Below are positions 23,515 to 28,554 of a DNA stretch of 28,554 nt, in pieces. The notes beneath the pieces are model-generated. The model ran no database searches, was not told the DNA's origin, and saw nothing but the letters and a program-made list of their open reading frames with translations. Position numbers and translations under genes: made by a program. Each line of letters starts with the position of its first letter. The stretch's first letter is position 1. The stretch comes from Gammaproteobacteria bacterium (GTDB taxonomy: Bacteria > Pseudomonadota > Gammaproteobacteria > S012-40). The stretch is from contig JAOUPJ010000006.1 in NCBI GenBank assembly GCA_029879945.1, positions 1 to 28,554 on the forward strand. Direction: 5' to 3'.

Positions 23515-24193
23515 AAGTGCCGCTCGCTATCTCATAACCGGCACCGATACCGGTGTTGGAAAAACAGTGGCGACCATCTCACTGGGGAAAGCACTTCAAC
23601 AACAGGGCTTGACTGTTTCCGCCATGAAACCGGTTGCAAGTGGATGTGAGTATAGAGAGGGTCAATACAGAAATGAAGATGCCTTGCTTATTCAAAAACA
23701 CCTGTGCCCGCAATTAAGCTATGAGGATATTAACCCCTATGCATTCGCTCCCGCCATCGCTCCTCATATTGCAGCACAGTTTTTACAACAGGAAATCAAG
23801 CTGGATCAAGTCTGCCGGCAAATCGAAAAACTTAGCGCATCCTCTGATGTGGTCCTGGTGGAAGGGGCCGGCGGACTGAAAGTTCCTCTGAACAAGTCCG
23901 GAGATGATTTTACTACGCTTGCCAAGGCGGCGGCGCTTTCCACTATATTAGTAGTAGATATACGCATAGGTTGTATAAACCACAGCTTACTGACGGTTGA
24001 ATCCATCACCCAATCGGGTTTGGAATTTGCCGGCTGGATTGCCAATCTAAATACCCCGCACACCAAAGTGATACGCCAGCAATTAAACACTCTCCAAAAA
24101 TCAATTAGCGCACCTTTGTTTGGGATTATACCCTTAGAACAAAATCTAGACTTTGTTGTAACTCACTCATATCTGAACACCTGCTTACTGTAA
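23504..24193 (+). CDS. bioD: Dethiobiotin synthetase
   Basis: ATP-dependent enzyme that closes the ureido ring of dethiobiotin using CO2. The P-loop is GTDTGVGKT (13-21), with KPVASGCE (41-48) and EGAGGLKVPL as further family motifs. The start is GTG, 11 bases inside bioC. The 229-residue length is normal. It ends the bio cluster; no bioA follows, so the aminotransferase step must be encoded elsewhere. Confidence 0.96.
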   Translation: MKDRSAARYLITGTDTGVGKTVATISLGKALQQQGLTVSAMKPVASGCEYREGQYRNEDALLIQKHLCPQLSYEDINPYAFAPAIAPHIAAQFLQQEIKLDQVCRQIEKLSASSDVVLVEGAGGLKVPLNKSGDDFTTLAKAAALSTILVVDIRIGCINHSLLTVESITQSGLEFAGWIANLNTPHTKVIRQQLNTLQKSISAPLFGIIPLEQNLDFVVTHSYLNTCLL

Positions 24194-24415
24194 TCCGCTA
24201 GTTTTGCCCCAGGTGTGTGAACATGTTCATACTTTGGAAGGTAAAACTGCTCATTTTTTAAAGAAATCCCCCCAAACTCCGATTAACACTTTGAGAATTC
24301 TTAGGATTTTATCCTAGGGTAATTAAGGATTTAGATTTATGCGAGGGAGCGCCAGGATGCTGTTTACAAAGCGAGTAGTAGCAGCTTGAACGCAACCTGA
24401 ACTAGAGGTGATCCC
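24194..24415. other. Gap between bioD and the prepilin-like gene, with a palindrome
   Basis: No gene is visible in these 222 bases. CTTAGGAT and ATCCTAGG (24300-24318) form an almost perfect 8-bp hairpin with a TTT loop; no T run follows, so it is a poor terminator. It looks like the hairpin near the aspS end (41-57) in sequence. A promoter for the downstream gene must be here, but I see no convincing -35/-10 pair. Confidence 0.4.
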
Positions 24416-24796
24416 ATGAAGAAGCAATCTGGCATGTCTTGGGTCGAAGTACTAATGGTTTTAGCAGTTTTGGTAATCATTTCTGCTGTCGCGGTACCAA
24501 AACTCGTAGGCATTTCTAACCAATCACAACAGCTCGCCCAAAGCGAAGCCCTGGACGCAGTTAAATTGGCGTTTGCGGTTTCAATTCAAGAAAACCAACA
24601 ATTTCCAGATGTGATCGAGCTGTCACAATATGTCGATGCTGACGGGGTTCTACCTGTTGATCGTGGAATAAAGTTGAGTGTAAGTGGAGACTCTTACACC
24701 ATACTCACTTATAGCGATGCAGAGTGTAGAACAACTGATCGCACCGCTGCGACCACAGACACCGTGCGTTGTATCGGAGATATTGTGAGAAATTAA
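24416..24796 (+). CDS. Type IV prepilin-like protein (pilin or pseudopilin)
   Basis: A 126-residue protein with a class III signal: a basic leader KKQSG, then MSWVEVLMVLAVLVIISAVAVP. Prepilin peptidase would cut after Gly6 and methylate Met7; Glu at mature position 5 is kept, while the first mature residue is Met rather than Phe. The hydrophobic helix continues to about residue 30. The globular part is small and ends with Cys104 and Cys119, which could form the C-terminal disulfide loop of pilins. It resembles minor pilins or MSHA-type subunits. No assembly genes (ATPase, peptidase, secretin) are nearby. Shine-Dalgarno GAGGTG is well placed. Confidence 0.85.
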   Translation: MKKQSGMSWVEVLMVLAVLVIISAVAVPKLVGISNQSQQLAQSEALDAVKLAFAVSIQENQQFPDVIELSQYVDADGVLPVDRGIKLSVSGDSYTILTYSDAECRTTDRTAATTDTVRCIGDIVRN

Positions 24797-24819
24797 TCCA
24801 TTTGTGTGGTTTGAAAAAA

Positions 24820-24855
24820 CGGGGTGTCGAATGCAGATCGACACCCCGTTTTATT
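24820..24855. terminator. Bidirectional intrinsic terminator
   Basis: A perfect 11-bp stem (24820-24830 with 24838-24848, seven-base loop) has TTTTATT on the plus side and a run of six A before it, giving TTTTTT on the minus strand. It lies between the convergent prepilin-like gene and the gene at 24864-25304 and fits both. This is the strongest terminator in the window. Confidence 0.88.
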
Positions 24856-24863
24856 AAGTAAGA

Positions 24864-25304
24864 CTAGCTCTCTGCTTCTTCCAGTTCCAAATGCTCTTCT
24901 AACGGTTCACCCGTCTCCTGGATTCCCTTTATTATGTAGTCTTTAATTCGGTTTACTGCGTCTTGCAGGCCTTGTTCTGTCCAGGTATCCAATTGGCTGC
25001 CATCGCGGAAATATTCGTCCACATAGGCATGAGAAAACGCCTTGGGCTCTGTGTCCGGGTCAGCATCCAGGGCCTTGACCCAGTTATCCAATATGCTGAT
25101 GGAAATCGTCGGCGATAACTGTAAGGATTCTCTGACTACATCCCGCCATTCTTCGGCTTTGGTGCCAAAAATAGCCTGCAAACCGAGGTCGTTTAAAACC
25201 GTCTCGTTTTCTTCGGGTAACTCTCCGATCGCGTCCAATACAAAGTTCTCAAAAAATAGCAGTACCGGTTTTTCTTTGTATCGTGGATGATTGAGTATGT
25301 CCAT
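24864..25304 (-). CDS. Unrecognised acidic protein
   Basis: I do not recognise this 146-residue protein. It is acidic, without signal peptide or membrane segment, so probably cytoplasmic and mostly helical. The C terminus is very rich in Glu (EPLEEHLELEEAES). The central part contains WRDVVRESLQLSPTISISIL and a conserved-looking HAYVDEYF. The start is ATG with Shine-Dalgarno GAGGAG six bases away, which supports it as a real gene. It lies 78 bp downstream of the large lipoprotein gene on the same strand and ends at the shared bidirectional terminator. Confidence 0.75.
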   Translation of the reverse strand: MDILNHPRYKEKPVLLFFENFVLDAIGELPEENETVLNDLGLQAIFGTKAEEWRDVVRESLQLSPTISISILDNWVKALDADPDTEPKAFSHAYVDEYFRDGSQLDTWTEQGLQDAVNRIKDYIIKGIQETGEPLEEHLELEEAES

Positions 25305-25345
25305 GACCGCTCCTCAGTCTAATGTTCAGTCCGTAATGGTTAAAA

Positions 25346-25358
25346 GCATAGGGTATGC
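25346..25358 (-). terminator. Weak terminator-like hairpin after the lipoprotein gene
   Basis: Read on the minus strand, GCATA and TATGC form a 5-bp stem with a CCC loop followed by TTTTAA. The stem is short, so it would stop transcription only partly, and the downstream gene at 24864-25304 may be read from the lipoprotein promoter. Confidence 0.3.
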
Positions 25359-25382
25359 CAGTACCTTTCCGGACCTTTGCAG

Positions 25383-27131
25383 CTATAGCTTTCCGCTAGC
25401 AGTAATACCCTGAGCGCGGATCTCAATAAAACTCGCAGTCTGACCCGCCCACGTAATCACAGCGCCGCCTGCACCGTCTGCAGTAATCCTCGGCCAGTAT
25501 TGGTTTAAAGCTGGATTGGCAATGACTTTGCCATCGGTTTCCCACTGAGCGATCCCATCACTGGTGATTCTTTGCACATATACATCCCCACCGTCTGCTC
25601 GAAGGTCCTGCCAAACCACTATCATTCCTTCATCACCGTCACTCACCATGGTTGGAGAGTACTGGGCATTCGCCCCTTGACTAATCGCTACTCCATTTGT
25701 AGTCCATACTGCCGTCCCCAGATAGTCCAGACGTTGAGCATATATATCGATTCCTGTACTACCCGAGTTTCTACTGTCTTCCCAGGAAACAATCACACCC
25801 CCTGCCCCATCAGAAATGGCGTGGTAAGGGTATTCGTTTAAACTTCCTACAGCAGCCACGGTGTTTCCATCCGTACCCCACTTCGTGGTACCGGTGGAGT
25901 CAATACTCTGAGCAAAGATGTCAAAAAAGCCGTCGTTTCTAGCGTCAGACCACACGACTATTAGTCCTCCGGCACTATCGGATACCAGAAGAGGAGTCTG
26001 CTGGGTGCCTGGCAATGTACTCGTTACTGCTACACCACCAGTTGTCCACTGAGATACTCCGGAAGAATTGATGCGGTCTACATAAATAAGTACAGGGTTA
26101 GCACGAGCATCCTGCCAAGCCAAATAGGCACCACCACTGCCATCAGACAAAATCTTGGGAGCATATTGCCCATTGGCCGCAGAGCTTATAACTTTACCGT
26201 CGGCAAGCCATTGCGCAGCGCCTGCTGCATCAATTCGTTGGGCATAAATATCAATGTTTGCCACGCGCTCGTCCTGCCAAACGATGATCGCACCACTTGC
26301 ACCATCAGAAACTATTTCTGCGTTAGATTGATGTCCGGAAGCAGTACTAATTACTACACCATCAGTTACCCATTGGACAACACCCGTGCTGTTGATACGT
26401 TGTGCATACAGATCCATGGTTGTTCCATTAGTATCGGTGTTACGGTAGTCTTCCCATACGATGATTGCACCGCCTACCCCATCGGCCACCAACTTGGGTT
26501 TTTGTTGGTCGTAGGTCGCACTGGAAACCACTACACCATTGGCTGTCCACATCTCAGCACCACTGCTATCCAGTCGTTGGGCGAGAATGTCCTTACTTCC
26601 GGTCGCTGACTTATGCTCCTCCCAGACTATAATGGTCCCGCCAAAACCGTCATTGAGAATCGCTGGATTGTCTGCCGCACCCGCAGTACTGTTTGATAAT
26701 TTTACGTTCGTTGGGTTGTCTGCCACCCAGGGCACCACGACAAAACCCGGTGCGCCCGCCACTCCATCTACAGATACCGCCACATTGCCTGTCCCCGCGC
26801 CGCTGGGCATAGTGGCAATGATCTGGGTATCGGTCCAGCTTTCAATGTTAGTAACTGCCACCCCATTTACCGATAAGGCCAGTGTCGCACTGCCGTCGTT
26901 GGCGCCAAAATTCTGTCCAGTTATAAAGAAACGCTCACCAACACGAACCTCTGCTGGGAAAACCGTAGAAACTGCTGTCGGGCTCAGGAAATAGTTATTG
27001 TTGGTCGTGTTATTAATAGTATCTCCAGCCTGATTTGGTTCAGTGCTACTTTCCTCATGGTTACAGGCCGACAACAGCACGCAAATCGCTACGGCAACGC
27101 TTAGCTTTCGGCAAACAAATCTGATACACAT
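25383..27131 (-). CDS. Large lipoprotein with one IPT/TIG domain and eight tandem repeats
   Basis: The frame is open to 27356, but the ATG at 27131 gives a lipoprotein signal (KLSVAVAICVLLSAC, Cys23) and has AAGGA eleven bases upstream, so I use it: 582 residues. After a Thr/Asn-rich linker (INNTTNNN) comes an IPT/TIG domain (about 50-130, with FFITGQNFG). From about residue 155 to the end there are eight repeats of 50-58 residues. Each has the pattern DGxGGaIvvWqDxR, DIYAQRIDxxG, WxxdGvvis. Such repeats may build a beta-propeller or a beta-solenoid with Asp-lined, Ca-binding loops. Surface exposed; adhesion, binding or a structural role is possible, but unproven. Confidence 0.82.
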   Translation of the reverse strand: MCIRFVCRKLSVAVAICVLLSACNHEESSTEPNQAGDTINNTTNNNYFLSPTAVSTVFPAEVRVGERFFITGQNFGANDGSATLALSVNGVAVTNIESWTDTQIIATMPSGAGTGNVAVSVDGVAGAPGFVVVPWVADNPTNVKLSNSTAGAADNPAILNDGFGGTIIVWEEHKSATGSKDILAQRLDSSGAEMWTANGVVVSSATYDQQKPKLVADGVGGAIIVWEDYRNTDTNGTTMDLYAQRINSTGVVQWVTDGVVISTASGHQSNAEIVSDGASGAIIVWQDERVANIDIYAQRIDAAGAAQWLADGKVISSAANGQYAPKILSDGSGGAYLAWQDARANPVLIYVDRINSSGVSQWTTGGVAVTSTLPGTQQTPLLVSDSAGGLIVVWSDARNDGFFDIFAQSIDSTGTTKWGTDGNTVAAVGSLNEYPYHAISDGAGGVIVSWEDSRNSGSTGIDIYAQRLDYLGTAVWTTNGVAISQGANAQYSPTMVSDGDEGMIVVWQDLRADGGDVYVQRITSDGIAQWETDGKVIANPALNQYWPRITADGAGGAVITWAGQTASFIEIRAQGITASGKL

Positions 27132-27553
27132 TTTTCTTATTCCTTGTTCTGAATTCGCAGGTGCCCGTAAAACGCAAATTTCAGACCGAGGTGCGCAACC
27201 CCCGACCGAGCATGTAATCACAAGGGTAGCTACGTATCCTGGATAAGCTGTCAGGGCAACGGGAAAAAAGTGCTTCCTATGGGTCTCAAGCGAGACACAG
27301 CTCACTTCACGTCTGATCTTTGCAACAGGCCCCGACCAAAAAAGTAATATTTTCAATGCCTTTCAACAGGATACCCCGAAACTGTAAATTTATTTTTTAT
27401 ATTTAGAAAAAATTCACCTCAAGAGTGAAGCACATAACAAGTATTCAGAATTGGTGGGGCTACAATTTACTTAAGTCGCCAAGATGCACGGTTGAAACAA
27501 AACAAAGCGAAATTACTAGCAACGATAACAACACACACGAAAGGAGCTACACA
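27132..27553. other. Long divergent leader region of the lipoprotein and small secreted gene
   Basis: These 422 bases hold no gene I accept. On the minus strand 27149-27184 can fold into a hairpin of about eleven pairs (CTGAA and TTTGCG with TGCGAA and TTCAG, one bulge) directly before the Shine-Dalgarno of the lipoprotein gene. A longer GC-rich block (27185-27330) lies further upstream in that leader. On the plus strand the region is AT-rich from 27357 on and must carry the promoter of the small secreted protein. I could not match it to a known riboswitch class. Confidence 0.4.
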
Positions 27554-27943
27554 ATGAAAAAACTAATCGCAACCCTCTCCCTCTTTGTTTCAACCGCTGC
27601 CTTGGCGATTATTTCAAGTCCATCAACTGAAATAGACAAGGTGCTGAATACCGCTCAGCAAGGTATGGCAGTCATAAGTTCTGGATTAACGCCCGTTTTG
27701 GAGCTGGAGCTACTGGGACTGAAAAAAGGGACGCACTATCAACTGGTGATATCAAGTGACAGCTGCGGAGATAGCCTAAAGGCAGAAAAGGTCTACACAC
27801 ACAATGTGATGAAGGCAAACCAGTTCGGTTCGATACATGAACTGATCGATATAAACACCGGTTTTAACGGCATCGATATCAATTCGGTGTACGTATATCA
27901 GGATAACAACAACACCGAAGCACTCTGTGTTTCGGTAAGTTAA
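27554..27943 (+). CDS. Small secreted protein, unrecognised
   Basis: A frame opens at 27425, but the ATG at 27554 has the strong Shine-Dalgarno AAAGGAG and starts a clean signal peptide (MKKLIATLSLFVSTAALA), so I use it: 129 residues, about 111 after cleavage. The mature part has no motif I know, two Cys (SDSCGDS and the C-terminal LCVSVS) that may form one disulfide, and Asn-rich loops (YQDNNNTE). It is periplasmic or secreted. The gene is divergent from the repeat lipoprotein. A hairpin without T run (27980-28007) follows. Confidence 0.78.
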   Translation: MKKLIATLSLFVSTAALAIISSPSTEIDKVLNTAQQGMAVISSGLTPVLELELLGLKKGTHYQLVISSDSCGDSLKAEKVYTHNVMKANQFGSIHELIDINTGFNGIDINSVYVYQDNNNTEALCVSVS

Positions 27944-27979
27944 AACGCTGAGGAGCCAATAACAACAATATAAAATGAT

Positions 27980-28007
27980 GCTAGAAGCGGGACGCTCCGC
28001 TTCCAGC
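27980..28007. repeat. GC-rich hairpin after the small secreted gene
   Basis: Arms of 11 bases with one mismatch (27980-27990 and 27997-28007, GCTAGAAGCGG with CCGCTTCCAGC), loop of six bases. It lies 37 bases after the stop and could protect or end the message, but lacks a T run on either strand. Confidence 0.4.
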
Positions 28008-28040
28008 CAGAGTAAACCGAATCCCTCCCCTCCCCCAAAA

Positions 28041-28068
28041 AGAAAAACCCCGTCCATCTGGACGGGGT
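28041..28068 (-). terminator. Intrinsic terminator of rpoH
   Basis: On the minus strand a stem of nine to ten bases (ACCCCGTCCA and TGGACGGGGT, minimal loop) is followed by TTTTTCTTTTT. It is placed 25 bases after the rpoH stop, as expected for its terminator. Confidence 0.85.
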
Positions 28069-28092
28069 CTTCGTATACAGTGCAGAGAAAAC

Positions 28093-28554
28093 TTAAGCCA
28101 CCAGCGTATTTTTAAGCTTCTTCATAGCATTGCTTTCCAATTGCCTAACCCGCTCCGCTGACACAGAATACTCAGCCGCTAATTCTTGCAAGGTACTTTT
28201 CTTCTCCGCCAACCAGCGACGTTTGATGATGTCCCGGCTGCGATCATCCAAGGCGGACAAGGCATGCGCCAATCGGTCTGAATTATTTTCTTCCCAATCG
28301 CTATTCTCTAGAGTACGCGCTGGATCATGGCGATTGTCTTCCAAGTAGGCTGCTGGTGCCGGAGCAACGTAGTTGTCGTCATCATCATCCCCGTAGGAAT
28401 CGAAAGAGGCATCGTGCGCGGCCAGCCTTTGTTCCATTTCCAACACCACCGCAGGATTAACCCCCAGGTCATTGGCAACCGCATCAACTTCCGCCTGGTT
28501 AAACCAACCCAGTCTTGTTTTAGACTTGCGCAGATTAAAAAACAGTTTGCGCTG
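28093..28554 (-). CDS. rpoH: RNA polymerase heat-shock sigma factor RpoH, 3' part (5' end beyond the window)
   Basis: The last 154 codons of sigma-32, which directs RNA polymerase to heat-shock promoters. The coding frame continues without break to the window edge, where it reads QRKLFFNLRKSK, the conserved region around the RpoH box. It ends with region 4.2: STLQELAAEYSVSAERVRQ and NAMKKLKNTLVA. A methionine-like GTG at 28449 is internal, not the start. A run of five Asp (YGDDDDDNYV) replaces the Asp/Ser-rich linker of E. coli. Here rpoH lies in the opposite direction to ftsYEX and is separated from it, unlike in E. coli and Pseudomonas. Confidence 0.97.
   Translation of the reverse strand, partial: QRKLFFNLRKSKTRLGWFNQAEVDAVANDLGVNPAVVLEMEQRLAAHDASFDSYGDDDDDNYVAPAPAAYLEDNRHDPARTLENSDWEENNSDRLAHALSALDDRSRDIIKRRWLAEKKSTLQELAAEYSVSAERVRQLESNAMKKLKNTLVA

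Noticed and set aside
25383..26670. CRISPR array or other DNA-level repeat array
   Set aside because: The periodicity of about 150-175 bases comes from protein repeats with variable codons; there are no short identical repeats with unique spacers.
26166..26994. Two long plus-strand frames opposite the repeat lipoprotein
   Set aside because: They mirror the repeated codons of the lipoprotein gene, whose signal peptide, IPT/TIG domain and regular repeats prove the minus strand.
27132..27356. N-terminal extension of the repeat lipoprotein by 75 residues
   Set aside because: It would place the lipoprotein signal in the middle of the protein; the ATG at 27131 has a Shine-Dalgarno and a standard lipobox.
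27132..27420. Cyclic di-GMP (GEMM-I) or other known riboswitch in the lipoprotein leader
   Set aside because: I looked for the conserved GEMM, cobalamin, TPP and SAM core strings on both strands and found no convincing match. Only generic stems remain.
27425..27553. N-terminal extension of the small secreted protein by 43 residues
   Set aside because: It would bury the signal peptide; the ATG at 27554 has a strong Shine-Dalgarno.

Overview
The window is chromosomal DNA of a gammaproteobacterium. The evidence is the block rsmD, two M16 peptidases, ftsY, ftsE, ftsX, an rpoH of the enterobacterial/pseudomonad type, the comF / bioB-F-H-C-D cluster and an fmdB-aspS pair. I see no tRNA or rRNA genes, insertion sequences, phage genes or CRISPR arrays, and I cannot name a genus. 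The gene order around ftsYEX resembles that of pseudomonads and their relatives, but rpoH is inverted and about 9.3 kb from ftsX.

Layout. (1) 121-4180: aspS and fmdB on the minus strand, divergent from an Atm1-type ABC exporter. (2) 4300-5235: a lone family-2 glycosyltransferase. (3) 5488-8582: a tight three-gene cluster encoding an archaeal-type AMP/thymidine phosphorylase, a divergent PRPP synthetase homologue and a DUF1614-like membrane protein. It is followed by an SDR oxidoreductase, a DUF481-like outer-membrane protein and a membrane diguanylate cyclase, with a perfect CRP-type palindrome between the last two. (4) 11278-12356: a small four-helix membrane protein and an NlpC/P60 lipoprotein, both minus strand, followed by a gene-free 300 bp that has a promoter-like start, internal hairpins and an intrinsic terminator, suggesting a small RNA on the plus strand. 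(5) 12659-18785: rsmD and two M16 genes (minus), divergent from ftsY-ftsE-ftsX (plus). (6) 18823-24193: comF (minus), then bioBFHCD with overlapping genes and a good sigma-70 promoter; bioA is not present here. (7) 24416-28092: accessory genes, namely a lone prepilin-like protein, an unrecognised acidic protein, a large IPT/TIG lipoprotein with eight tandem repeats and a small secreted protein divergent from it. (8) 28093 to the window edge: the 3' part of rpoH.

How they work together. Most of the window is housekeeping: protein synthesis, membrane targeting, division ABC complex, biotin synthesis and heat-shock sigma factor. The most interesting unit is the phosphorylase / PRPP synthetase / DUF1614 cluster. 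Its first two products could join NMP phosphorolysis, ribose-1,5-bisphosphate and PRPP, with a membrane partner of unknown role. The putative small RNA at 12487-12657 and the CRP-like site at 10329-10352 are the best non-coding signals. All product names are homology judgements made by eye from the translated sequence; no database search was run.
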